Positions 25,509 through 33,480 of a stretch of DNA of 38,686 nucleotides are shown piece by piece. How positions within the stretch are numbered: position 1 is the first letter of the stretch; every line of letters begins with the position of its first letter. Source of the DNA: CAYJFX01 sp964370315 (GTDB lineage: Bacteria; Spirochaetota; Spirochaetia; Treponematales; Treponemataceae). Position numbers and translations under genes: made by a program. Below the pieces are notes generated by a model. It was not told the DNA's origin and searched no databases. It saw only the letters and a list, made by a program, of their open reading frames with translations. The stretch lies in contig CAYJIS010000013.1 of the NCBI GenBank assembly GCA_964370315.1, positions 1 through 38,686 on the forward strand, written 5' to 3'.

Positions 25509-27173
25509 ATGAATAGCAATAAAGCTCAGATTATTTGTATTGTAACTATACTTTTTATGTGCCCCGTGTTTTCACAAGTAATAGATTATTCTGATAGTAT
25601 TATTACAAGTATTCATAAAGAATACATAAAAAATGGACTCATTCCACCATTTTATGCAGGCCCTTTACTTTTTAGTAGCGTACAAGATGCTTCTAATACT
25701 GTTTCTATCGACACTGCATTATTGAGCAACACTGAAGGAATTAAAGCATCTGCCTTTGTTGAACCAATGCTTCACTTATTTTCACAACATAAAACTATAG
25801 AAGACACAGATCGTTATAATGCAAATAATGCAATTGATTACACAAAAAACTTTTTATCAATACCACCACTACTAGGATTTTCTATCGAATATACAAGCAG
25901 TGCGTCAATTGGAGGCGGTGTAGACTTCGAAATAAGGCCAAGATTTTTATATAATTACTTTGTTACAAATAATTTTAATATAGCACAAACTGATTTGAAC
26001 TTTGTTAAACAAGCATACATTTACTATGATAATCCAAATTTTCAAGTACTATTTGGAAGGGTCAATACACAAATGGGATACCCTCATGCAGGATCTGTAC
26101 TATTTAATAACGAAATACCCTTTAGCGATATTATCCGAATTAACATACCATTTACACAATTTTTTAATATACATTGGCAGGTGACCAATATTCCATCTGC
26201 AGAGAGCTACTATCAAAAAGATGTTTCTACTGGAAATGATTTTAAGGATGAATACTTTGCAGACCCACAAGGGCATGGTTATCAAGATTATTTTTATGGT
26301 TTTCAGTATGATGATTTTCCGTCCATTATTTTAAGCACATTTCAAAGACTTGGCTTTCAAAATGATAGCATAAAAGCAGGTATTGCATTTAATGCATTTT
26401 TAGTTAGAAGAAACAATCGCTTTGAATTTGCTGATTTTTTTCCCTTTGCAGATTGGCATTCTACTGACGTTACTCCAAATAATATTTCTGTTGCCCTTGA
26501 TTTTGGCATTGTACCTACAGAAAACATACTATTAGATTTTCAAATTGCCGCAGACGAGTTTAATGCTGGTGTTTTTGGCATAGATGATACACAAAGCCCA
26601 ACTATTTGGAGTGCACGAGCAACTATGCAAAATACCTTAGAGCTCGAAAACATGGATGTATTTTTTTCGACCAATGTAGGATATGCACATTATTTGTATG
26701 GTAATTTTTCTGGTTATACAGTAGATGAAGAAGGTGAAGTAGCTCTTATAAGGGCTTTATATCGCTATAATGGTGGAATTGCAATGTACATGCCGTACAC
26801 TTCGCCTTACGGGCCAGGAGCGTTGTGGGCAAGCCATAAAGCAATTATTAATTTTGCAAATGCATCGAATCTACGTAGATTTTCCTTAGAACCGGAAACA
26901 ACATTCTTGCTCAAGGAAGTCGGAACAAATCTAGTAGATACTATATATGAAGTAAGAAGTGAAAAACCAAACAACCTTGCATACTTTGTACTTGAACTTC
27001 CAGTAACATATGAATGGAGAGGCTTAAAAGCAAGTGCAAGCCCTTCTTTTCATCTAACAGGTTTAGCAGAACCCACAACTACATGGTTTGAACTGAAGCT
27101 TTCTTTAAGGGCAGATTTTTCTGTCTCAATTTTTGAAGAAGACGGAAAACTTACGAGTGAATATGTTTTCTAA
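25509..27173 (+). CDS. Putative outer-membrane beta-barrel protein
   Basis: No family recognised. The 554 residues have a signal peptide (MNSNKAQIICIVTILFMCPV, cut after VFSQ or just before). After that there is no hydrophobic helix, but many alternating polar/aromatic strands such as FNIAQTDLNFVKQAYIYYD and LENMDVFFSTNVGYAHYLYG. The protein ends in Tyr-Val-Phe, and a C-terminal Phe is typical of barrel proteins assembled by BamA. I chose the ATG at 25509 (AAGGAA upstream, followed at once by the signal peptide) over an upstream in-frame ATG at 25443, which lies ahead of the promoter. Its stop overlaps the stop of the convergent c-di-GMP gene. Barrel assignment is inference. Confidence 0.78.
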   Translation: MNSNKAQIICIVTILFMCPVFSQVIDYSDSIITSIHKEYIKNGLIPPFYAGPLLFSSVQDASNTVSIDTALLSNTEGIKASAFVEPMLHLFSQHKTIEDTDRYNANNAIDYTKNFLSIPPLLGFSIEYTSSASIGGGVDFEIRPRFLYNYFVTNNFNIAQTDLNFVKQAYIYYDNPNFQVLFGRVNTQMGYPHAGSVLFNNEIPFSDIIRINIPFTQFFNIHWQVTNIPSAESYYQKDVSTGNDFKDEYFADPQGHGYQDYFYGFQYDDFPSIILSTFQRLGFQNDSIKAGIAFNAFLVRRNNRFEFADFFPFADWHSTDVTPNNISVALDFGIVPTENILLDFQIAADEFNAGVFGIDDTQSPTIWSARATMQNTLELENMDVFFSTNVGYAHYLYGNFSGYTVDEEGEVALIRALYRYNGGIAMYMPYTSPYGPGALWASHKAIINFANASNLRRFSLEPETTFLLKEVGTNLVDTIYEVRSEKPNNLAYFVLELPVTYEWRGLKASASPSFHLTGLAEPTTTWFELKLSLRADFSVSIFEEDGKLTSEYVF

Positions 27174-30100
27174 TTCAGTTTTTTACACAAGGTTCTAAAA
27201 TCTGTGCCGTCTTCTGGATAATGTGCTATTGAAACTTTTGATTCTAATCTCAGTGTTTTTTCTTGTTTTATATACGTTTTATTAAGGCCTTCTTTTAATT
27301 CAAATAGCTTTTTATCTAGTATGACCTTATCTTTATAGTCTTTTAAAAATACGATAAATGTATTTTTTGAAAATCGTGCAAGAACATCTACCGTTCTAAA
27401 TGTACTTTGTAAAAGTTCTGCGACTTCTTTTAAACACACGTCACTATAAATTTGACCTAGCTGCTCATGAATATCATAATAATTACATAAATCGATTAAC
27501 AACAAAGCACCTTTTTCATTGCCAGCTGCAAAATTAAGATATTTTTGTATAACAAAATGTGCGCTTTTTTCATTGTACAACTCAGTGAGCATATCCTTTT
27601 CTAGGTCTTTATAAACACTTTCTGTTAATGCATAGCGAGCACTAACATCTGTCATTTTACCTACTATACGTTCTTTTTTTGCTTTAACATCACATACAAA
27701 GGTATAATTGCAAAAATACCATGCAATATCGCCAGAAGGCAAATACACCTTTACTTCTTTTGCATACGATTGTGTATCAAGTAGTTGAAAATCGTCGTCA
27801 AGAAGAAAGTTACAAGAATCATCAAAATATTTTTTACGTATTTCTGAATCAGGAAAATTTTCAACCACATCTGGTATACCTAATGATTCTGAGAATCGCT
27901 TAGAAAAACGTATAGACCGCCCAGCTATATCATAATCAAATAATACTGTATCAGTTAATGAAGATAAGGCAGAGCTAAAACTTTTTTCCTTCTCTAACTC
28001 TTCTAAAAGATCTATATGATTTGTTATGTCACTTACAGCACAATATAGCCGACTTATACCTTTTTCATTCTCTGTTACACGGCCATGAATATGAATCACT
28101 TTCCAATTATTATCCTTACTTATAATGCGGCAAACATACTCTAACTGCACTTCTAAACTACTTGTTATCTTTTGTAAAAAGTATTTTTTTAGGCCTTCAA
28201 TATCTTGGGGATGAAACATTTCGATTGCACGATTTTTATAATGAAAGTGTACTTCATCTCTTGTGAATCCGACTAAATCAAAATAGCCTTTATTTGCCTC
28301 TACGATAGTAAAGTATTCATCTATTTCTGTAATGAGTATTCCACAAGGAACAAATGAGTTTGCAAATTTAGTATCATTAATATCTTTTATAAAAGGTACA
28401 TAGGAATTATCCTCTACCCCATTTTTTGATAAAGCGTCGGAATATAGGCGCTCAAAATCTTCTATTTTCATAGGTTTAGCGTGAACAAAGCCTTGTACTG
28501 CATCACAATTCATTGTACGTAAAAGCTCGATTTGGTCTTCTGTTTCTATACCTTCTGCTACTACATACATTCCTAAGTTGTGAGACATTTTAACAATTCC
28601 ATCTATAAGCATGTCGTCTCGACGTATAATTTTGCTTTCGGCAAAAAAACTTCTATCTAATTTTAGAGTATCTGCCTGTAGGTTTTTAAGCATACCAAGA
28701 GAAGAATATCCTGCTCCAAAATCATCTATTGATATTTTAATGCCATGCTCATGAAGCTCTTCAAACAGCTTTTCAATTCGCTTTTCATTTTCAATTGTTG
28801 TTGACTCAGTTAATTCTATTTCAATAAACTCATGGGGAACACTATATGTATCCACAATTGCAATAACATCTCTTACAAAATTTGAAGAGTTTAAGTTTAG
28901 TCTTGAACAGTTAACCGATACTGTAATAGGTGTATAGCCTTTATCAAGCCACCGCCTAATCATTTTACATACATTTTCTAAAACAAATGTATCTATTTCA
29001 ACTATGAAACCATTTTTTTCGAAAAGAGGAATAAATCTGTTTGGATATATGATGTTTCCATCTGCTTCTATCCAGCGAACAAGTGCTTCAGCCCCTACAA
29101 GCTTCGTGTCAGAAATAGAAAACTTAGGCTGTAAAAAAACCGTGAACTCATTATTATCTAAGGCTCGCTGCCTTTTATTATTTATCTCTGTGTGCATGTG
29201 TATTTCTTGGCGATACGCATCATTGTAGTCCCATGTTTTTTGATGTGGATTTAGTCGGGCCATATTATGGGCCAATGTTACCTTTCCTATCATACTTAAA
29301 ACATCGTTTTCGCCTTCTTCTATAAAGTACCTTCCATATCGAAACAAAAACTCGTACTCACTAAGTTCTGGAAGACGTTCCTTAAAGTCTCGCTCACTAC
29401 TATACCTTGCTGATTCATCCGCCTCTAAATACCCATTTCCTGAAAACATCAAAAACTCATCTACACCTACTCTTGCACAAATAAATGTTTTTTCAATATT
29501 TTGAGTTATTTCTTTCATAATATCAGATATGGTTAAAAGCACTTTGTCGCCCATTTTATGACCATATAATTCATTTAGCACACTAAATTTGGCTAAGTCT
29601 AATTTTTGAAGCACATATTTTTTATGGGGATTTTTTGTTAGCTCATTTTTTATATCTATTTGAAATTTTGACATATTTGGAAGGCCAGTTAGCGAATCAT
29701 AATATGCTTTTTTTTCTATTTCTGCATTTGTTTTTTTACTTGCATATCCTATATACATTACAAGAACTATAACTATCCAATACACTGCATCTCCAATAGC
29801 TTCTTGGCGACGAGAGGCACTTGCAAGTTCGGTAGTAAGTGTTTCGTTTTTTACATTTATAGCTAAAACCCAATCGGTCATAGCAATAGGCATATAGGTC
29901 ATAACCTTAGGCGTTCCATCATATTGATAATAGAAACTACCATTTTTTTTGTTTACAAAATCTTTTTGGGCTTGTGCAACATTTTCAAAACCCATTTGAA
30001 TTATATCTTGAGGTGGAATTATAGTTGTATTTATATGATTTTCGCTAGTAGAAAAAATTAAATTAAGATTATAATCTACAATAAACACATCTCCATTTCC

Positions 30101-30652
30101 CTTCGTATGTTCAGAAGAAATGTCAAAGATTGCATCTAAAAAAAGCTGACTACATAATACTGCACTAAGCTCATCGTCGATTATTACTGGTACTGCAATA
30201 TCAAATACCATTTCATCATTTTCATGCGATATACGTGGATTGTCAATGAACGAGTCTTTTTTAAGTGCATTAAGAAACGACTTATTATTGGAAAAGTCTC
30301 TCCTTTCACCGCTTTGCATAACCCCTTGTCCATGTAAGTCTACATAATAAAGAACATTAAATTTTTCAGCATGAGATTGACTTATTAAAAAATCCACGGC
30401 ACTCTCTTCTGTGACGCGCTCATTTGACATGTACTTAGCTATAAGGGTAAGATCTTCTATGCCTTCTTCTAAGGCTTCTTCTAGGTATAACTTTAGCTGT
30501 GCTCCAATTCTTTCTGTTTCACTAATTGCGGAGTTTAGTATCGCAGCATTAACAGATGCTTTACCCCAATTGAGCAACAATCCAATAAGTATGATAGTTA
30601 TTGCAACTATAACAAAAGAAATTTTATTTGTACGAGACTTTAATAAATTCAT
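27170..30652 (-). CDS. Membrane c-di-GMP phosphodiesterase: Cache-GGDEF(deg.)-EAL-PAS-PAS-GGDEF(deg.)
   Basis: A 1160-residue signalling protein. A membrane helix (11-30), an extracytoplasmic double-Cache-like sensor (about 35-280) and a second helix (283-303) precede a GGDEF domain whose active loop reads GVDEF (396-400). The EAL domain (about 498-735) keeps its metal and catalytic residues: AEALVRW (521-527), ELTEST (613-618), DDFGAG (643-648), LKLDRSF (663-669) and AEGIETEDQ (699-707), so c-di-GMP hydrolysis is expected. PAS-like domains follow (about 770-880 and 895-1005). A final GGDEF-like domain has SKNTF (1095-1099) in place of the motif and is surely not a cyclase. AGGTG precedes the ATG. 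The stop overlaps that of the convergent barrel gene. Confidence 0.93.
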   Translation of the reverse strand: MNLLKSRTNKISFVIVAITIILIGLLLNWGKASVNAAILNSAISETERIGAQLKLYLEEALEEGIEDLTLIAKYMSNERVTEESAVDFLISQSHAEKFNVLYYVDLHGQGVMQSGERRDFSNNKSFLNALKKDSFIDNPRISHENDEMVFDIAVPVIIDDELSAVLCSQLFLDAIFDISSEHTKGNGDVFIVDYNLNLIFSTSENHINTTIIPPQDIIQMGFENVAQAQKDFVNKKNGSFYYQYDGTPKVMTYMPIAMTDWVLAINVKNETLTTELASASRRQEAIGDAVYWIVIVLVMYIGYASKKTNAEIEKKAYYDSLTGLPNMSKFQIDIKNELTKNPHKKYVLQKLDLAKFSVLNELYGHKMGDKVLLTISDIMKEITQNIEKTFICARVGVDEFLMFSGNGYLEADESARYSSERDFKERLPELSEYEFLFRYGRYFIEEGENDVLSMIGKVTLAHNMARLNPHQKTWDYNDAYRQEIHMHTEINNKRQRALDNNEFTVFLQPKFSISDTKLVGAEALVRWIEADGNIIYPNRFIPLFEKNGFIVEIDTFVLENVCKMIRRWLDKGYTPITVSVNCSRLNLNSSNFVRDVIAIVDTYSVPHEFIEIELTESTTIENEKRIEKLFEELHEHGIKISIDDFGAGYSSLGMLKNLQADTLKLDRSFFAESKIIRRDDMLIDGIVKMSHNLGMYVVAEGIETEDQIELLRTMNCDAVQGFVHAKPMKIEDFERLYSDALSKNGVEDNSYVPFIKDINDTKFANSFVPCGILITEIDEYFTIVEANKGYFDLVGFTRDEVHFHYKNRAIEMFHPQDIEGLKKYFLQKITSSLEVQLEYVCRIISKDNNWKVIHIHGRVTENEKGISRLYCAVSDITNHIDLLEELEKEKSFSSALSSLTDTVLFDYDIAGRSIRFSKRFSESLGIPDVVENFPDSEIRKKYFDDSCNFLLDDDFQLLDTQSYAKEVKVYLPSGDIAWYFCNYTFVCDVKAKKERIVGKMTDVSARYALTESVYKDLEKDMLTELYNEKSAHFVIQKYLNFAAGNEKGALLLIDLCNYYDIHEQLGQIYSDVCLKEVAELLQSTFRTVDVLARFSKNTFIVFLKDYKDKVILDKKLFELKEGLNKTYIKQEKTLRLESKVSIAHYPEDGTDFRTLCKKLN

Positions 30653-30666
30653 TGCACACCTATATA

Positions 30667-30685
30667 GTTTGTTACCATTACAAAC
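30667..30685. repeat. Small inverted repeat in the leader of the c-di-GMP protein
   Basis: GTTTGT (30667-30672) and ACAAAC (30680-30685) form 6-bp arms around 7 nt, 14 bp upstream of the ATG at 30652. It could be an operator or an mRNA hairpin near the ribosome site. No convincing -35/-10 pair was found for this gene. Confidence 0.35.
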
Positions 30686-30738
30686 CTGAGAATAAAACCA
30701 TTTAATTGATTAATCATTGCCATAAAAAAAACACTATT

Positions 30739-30773
30739 AAAAAAAAACCGTAACAGTTAGTTACGGTTTTTTT
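30739..30773 (-). terminator. Strong, symmetrical terminator after rplS
   Basis: ACCGTAAC (30747-30754) pairs with GTTACGGT (30760-30767) around AGTTA, with flanking A and T tracts that extend the stem. On the minus strand it ends in about nine T residues (30747-30739). It lies 32 bp after rplS and could also work on the plus strand. Confidence 0.93.
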
Positions 30774-30805
30774 AGTCTACGAGGACTAAAATCAAAAAAA
30801 ACGTA

Positions 30806-31210
30806 TTAATCGTCGCTTTTTGGTGTTTCTACTTTAGCTTTTGCGTTTGCAATCCTATCAGACTTTTTAATGATAAGTTCACGTACTTTTGCAGCTTTAC
30901 CAATTTTTCCACGTAAGTAATATAGTTTTGCTCTACGTACTTTACCTGGTCTAACCATTTCTACTTTTGCAATACGAGGTGAGTGCATTGGGAAAACTCT
31001 TTCAACACCTACACCGTATGAATTTTTGCGAACAGTAAATGTTCTTGTAGCACCAGAACCTTTAAAACAAATTACAAGGCCTTCGTATACTTGAACACGT
31101 TCGTTTTTACCTTCAATAATTCGAAAGTGAACCTTTACAGTATCACCAACATTGAAAGCAACAATATCATCTCTTTTTTGAGATTCTTCGATTTGTCTAA
31201 TAATATCCAT
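30806..31210 (-). CDS. rplS: 50S ribosomal protein L19
   Basis: A subunit-interface protein. The 134 residues have the family core: NVGDTVKVHFRIIEGKNERVQ, VYEGLVICFKGSGATRTFTV, RKNSYGVGVERVFPMHSPRI and the basic VRPGKVRRAKLYYLRGK. The C-terminus is longer than the usual 115-120 residues, with a Lys/Ala/Asp-rich tail. The ATG shares TAATG with the trmD stop, and GGAGATAA lies upstream. It is last in the rpsP operon and followed by a strong terminator. Confidence 0.98.
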   Translation of the reverse strand: MDIIRQIEESQKRDDIVAFNVGDTVKVHFRIIEGKNERVQVYEGLVICFKGSGATRTFTVRKNSYGVGVERVFPMHSPRIAKVEMVRPGKVRRAKLYYLRGKIGKAAKVRELIIKKSDRIANAKAKVETPKSDD

Positions 31211-32001
31211 TACTTATTATCTCCATCTTTTATTAAATCCGAAAGTATTTTTTCTGACTGTTCATCCAGTGTATTGTTTACACGAGCTTGATGAATTAAA
31301 TCAGGGCGAACTAAAAGAGTTTTTAAAAGCCTTTTTTTTAATCGCCACTTTCGAATATTTTCATGGTGTCCAGAAAGCAACACCTCAGGAACTTTCATTC
31401 CATCAAATATATCAGGTTTTGTATAATGAGGGTATTCTAAAAGTCCATCAGAAAAACTTTCTTCTTCTAAACTTTCGCAAGAAATAACTCCATCTACTAG
31501 ACGGTACACAGCATCTATAATAACACTGCATGCTATTTCTCCTGATGATAACACGTAGTCTCCTACTGATATTTCATCATCAACCCATTTATCAACAATA
31601 CGCTGATCTATACCTTCATACCGACCGCAAATAAAGACCAAAGAATCTTCTTTGCTCAAATCCTCAGCAAGTTTTTGCGTTAAGGGCTTTCCAGAAGGAC
31701 TCACATAGATTACACGTGAGCTTCTTTTTTTGTTCTTAGACTTTTTACCTTCTAAGGCAAGCTTAGGTGGTTTTCCAAGAACTGCCTTTAATGCAGCATC
31801 TAAAGGTTTAGGTAGCATTAGCATTCCTGCGCCGCCACCATACGGAGTATCATCACATGTTTTACGAACATCGTCCGCAAAGTCACGAATGTTAACAAGA
31901 TCGTAGGAAACAATTCCCTTTTCTACCGCTTTTGCCATTATTGAAGTATCAAAAAAGGCTTTTGGTATCTCAGGAAATAAGGTCAGCACATGGAACTTCA
32001 T
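31210..32001 (-). CDS. trmD: tRNA (guanine-N1)-methyltransferase TrmD
   Basis: A SPOUT-fold enzyme that makes m1G37 next to the anticodon and prevents frameshifting. The 263 residues show FHVLTLFPEIPKAFFDTSI at the start, DDTPYGGGAGMLM (about 50-62), the knotted SAM site FICGRYEGIDQR and VDDEISVGDYVLSSGE, and the C-terminal HHENIRKWRLKKRLLKT. A Lys-rich insertion (LEGKKSKNKKRSS, about 82-94) makes it slightly longer than most. It follows rimM by 3 nt and overlaps rplS by 1 nt. Confidence 0.98.
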   Translation of the reverse strand: MKFHVLTLFPEIPKAFFDTSIMAKAVEKGIVSYDLVNIRDFADDVRKTCDDTPYGGGAGMLMLPKPLDAALKAVLGKPPKLALEGKKSKNKKRSSRVIYVSPSGKPLTQKLAEDLSKEDSLVFICGRYEGIDQRIVDKWVDDEISVGDYVLSSGEIACSVIIDAVYRLVDGVISCESLEEESFSDGLLEYPHYTKPDIFDGMKVPEVLLSGHHENIRKWRLKKRLLKTLLVRPDLIHQARVNNTLDEQSEKILSDLIKDGDNK

Positions 32002-32004
32002 TTT

Positions 32005-32574
32005 TTAATCCAAAATCCAGAGGTGCATCAGTTGAACAATACCGTTCTCAATATCAACCGTACCGATAAATTCCTTTCGGAATGGAACAAGAACTGTTCT
32101 TTTTTTATCTGTACTGTTGGAGTCAGCGTCCAAGCTCTCGGAAACTTCAACCTGCAATAGGTCGTCGGCTCCGCCTCCCAATACGTCTGTTATTTTTCCT
32201 ACAACTTTTGCTTGTGTTGTAGAAACTCCGTCTTCATAATACACAAGAGAGCATTTTTTTAGGTCTTCTTGATAATACTCACCTTCATACAAAGGACAAG
32301 CATCATTTCTGTCAACCAGTATTTCCCAACCAACAATAGCTTTCGCCTTTTCGATTGAGTCTATTCCCTCAAATGTTATGTAAAGATCAACTCCTCCATA
32401 ATCAACTTCGCTAATAACAAAGTTTTTTTCGGTATCGCCTTTCTTTACTGTTACCTCAGTTAGTTTAAAAAAATGTTCAAACTCGCCTGAAGTGCTAACT
32501 ACTTTTAGTTTACCCGCAAGACCATGTGTGGCGCGAATAAATCCAATAATTAGTTTTTGATTGGTTACAGCCAT
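32005..32574 (-). CDS. rimM: Ribosome maturation factor RimM
   Basis: Binds S19 and helps mature the 30S head. The 189 residues have the N-terminal barrel (IIGFIRATHGLAGKLKV, about 9-25) and the C-terminal PRC-barrel (about 95-185; EYYQEDLKKCSLVYYEDGV, GKITDVLGGGADDLLQVEV, VLVPFRKEFIGTVDIENGIV). The PF(R)xEFI segment is typical. There is a short Asp/Ser insertion near 150. Its ATG lies 8 nt after the khpA stop with no clear Shine-Dalgarno sequence, so it probably depends on translational coupling. Confidence 0.96.
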   Translation of the reverse strand: MAVTNQKLIIGFIRATHGLAGKLKVVSTSGEFEHFFKLTEVTVKKGDTEKNFVISEVDYGGVDLYITFEGIDSIEKAKAIVGWEILVDRNDACPLYEGEYYQEDLKKCSLVYYEDGVSTTQAKVVGKITDVLGGGADDLLQVEVSESLDADSNSTDKKRTVLVPFRKEFIGTVDIENGIVQLMHLWILD

Positions 32575-32582
32575 GATACTAA

Positions 32583-32816
32583 CTAGGCTATAATATCCAA
32601 AGAATAGTGTTTATCAGAAGTACTTCCAGAAGCACTTAAAATTGTTCTAAGGGCTTTCGCAATTCTACCATTCTTGCCAATTATTTTACCAACATCCTCT
32701 TGAGCTACACGTAACTCAATAACAGGTCCCCTTTCGCCTTCTGCTTCGCTTACGCTAACAGCACTTGGGTCATCTACCAGAGACTTTGCAATGTATTCAA
32801 CTAAATCTTTTTCCAT
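32583..32816 (-). CDS. khpA: KH-domain RNA-binding protein KhpA
   Basis: A 77-residue single KH domain with the GxxG RNA-binding loop in VGKIIGKNGRIAKALRTIL (about 47-65). It starts MEKDLVEYIAKSLVDDP, typical for the family. KhpA pairs with KhpB (Jag) and affects small-RNA function and cell-envelope growth in Gram-positive bacteria; in this operon position between rpsP and rimM it is common across phyla. GGGAG precedes the ATG. Confidence 0.95.
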   Translation of the reverse strand: MEKDLVEYIAKSLVDDPSAVSVSEAEGERGPVIELRVAQEDVGKIIGKNGRIAKALRTILSASGSTSDKHYSLDIIA

Positions 32817-32832
32817 TTACAAACTCCCTGAT

Positions 32833-33078
32833 TTACAAAGTAAAATTTTTCTTGTTTAAGATTTTTCTTACTGTGTCAGATGGTTGGGCACCAACGCCAA
32901 TCCAGTAACGAATTCGATCTTCATTGAAAGAAATTTGTTTTTCTTCAGCTTCAATCGGGTGGTACAATCCAACGTCTTCAATAGAAGTTCCATCTCGTGG
33001 TTTTCGAGAATCTTGTACTACAATTCTGTAATACGGACGTTTTTTTGAACCGAATTTTTTAAGTCTAATTCGTACCAT
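32833..33078 (-). CDS. rpsP: 30S ribosomal protein S16
   Basis: An early 16S assembly protein. I chose the ATG at 33078 because GGAGG stands just before it and the 81-residue product starts MVRIRLKKFGSKKRPYYRIV, exactly the family N-terminus. GTSIEDVGLYHP and the C-terminal GAQPSDTVRKILNK are also standard. An in-frame ATG at 33180 would add 34 residues but lies 2 nt from the -10 box and so is not in the transcript. It is first in the rpsP-khpA-rimM-trmD-rplS operon. Confidence 0.97.
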   Translation of the reverse strand: MVRIRLKKFGSKKRPYYRIVVQDSRKPRDGTSIEDVGLYHPIEAEEKQISFNEDRIRYWIGVGAQPSDTVRKILNKKNFTL

Positions 33079-33116
33079 GTTACCTCCATAATAAATTTTC
33101 TCATATGCATATAACC

Positions 33117-33160
33117 TTTTTTCACCATTAATACACACGCTAACATACCTTGTGAAAAAA
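33117..33160 (-). repeat. 9-bp inverted repeat in the rpsP leader
   Basis: TTTTTTCAC (33117-33125) and GTGAAAAAA (33152-33160) are exact complements around 26 nt, inside the roughly 97-nt leader of the rpsP operon. It could fold into a long hairpin before the S16 start and act in autoregulation. The AT-rich stem makes this tentative. Confidence 0.4.
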
Positions 33161-33182
33161 ACTGCATAAAGCGTGAACATAA

Positions 33183-33211
33183 TTTATAGCATAAATTTGA
33201 TTGTTCGTCAA
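33183..33211 (-). promoter_or_regulatory. Promoter of the rpsP ribosomal operon
   Basis: On the minus strand TTGACG (33211-33206), 17 bp, TATAAA (33188-33183), with TGC ahead of the -10. Transcription should begin near 33176, giving a leader of about 97 nt before the ATG at 33078. Confidence 0.82.
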
Positions 33212-33480
33212 TACATTACAAGTGCATTTCAGGGATTACATCCCTAATACCCTGTAGGGTTTTATTTTGGAAGTTACGCTTGTAAGCGTAGGAACTTTTT
33301 AAAGGGGAGGAAACCAGCTTTGATTATGTATTTTATTCTAAATTGATTTTTTGTTTGGAAACAAAGGAAACTTTATATGAAAGGGAAAACCAGCTTTTTG
33401 CAGCGCGCAGTTTTTCCCTTTCAAACTATCCCTTTCCTTGCGCGGCTTTTTAAACTTACAGGTTTTTAGGTGCGGTTGGG
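33212..33480. other. Noncoding, dyad-rich gap between the core ribosomal operon and the restriction locus
   Basis: No credible gene. It holds a series of small dyads: AGGGAT/ATCCCT (33231-33245), ACCC/GGGT followed by TTTATTTT (33249-33267), TACGCTT/AAGCGTA (33275-33290) and a larger dyad at 33379-33422. CAGGG (33230-33234) can also pair with CCCTG (33250-33254), excluding the first two. The motif AAACCAGCTTT occurs twice (33311-33321 and 33387-33397). It marks the border between housekeeping and accessory DNA and may be an interspersed intergenic repeat. Confidence 0.5.
33379..33422. repeat. 11-bp inverted repeat in the border region
   Basis: GAAAGGGAAAA (33379-33389) and TTTTCCCTTTC (33412-33422) are exact complements around 22 nt that contain a GCGCGC core. 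No T-tract follows on either strand, so it is not a standard terminator. Confidence 0.5.

Noticed and set aside
32833..33180. Longer rpsP with an ATG at 33180
   Set aside because: That ATG is 2 nt from the -10 box and upstream of the likely transcription start. The ATG at 33078 has GGAGG and the standard S16 N-terminus.
33249..33267. Plus-strand terminator ACCC/GGGT-TTTATTTT
   Set aside because: The stem is short and no plus-strand gene reads into it; listed only as part of the border region.
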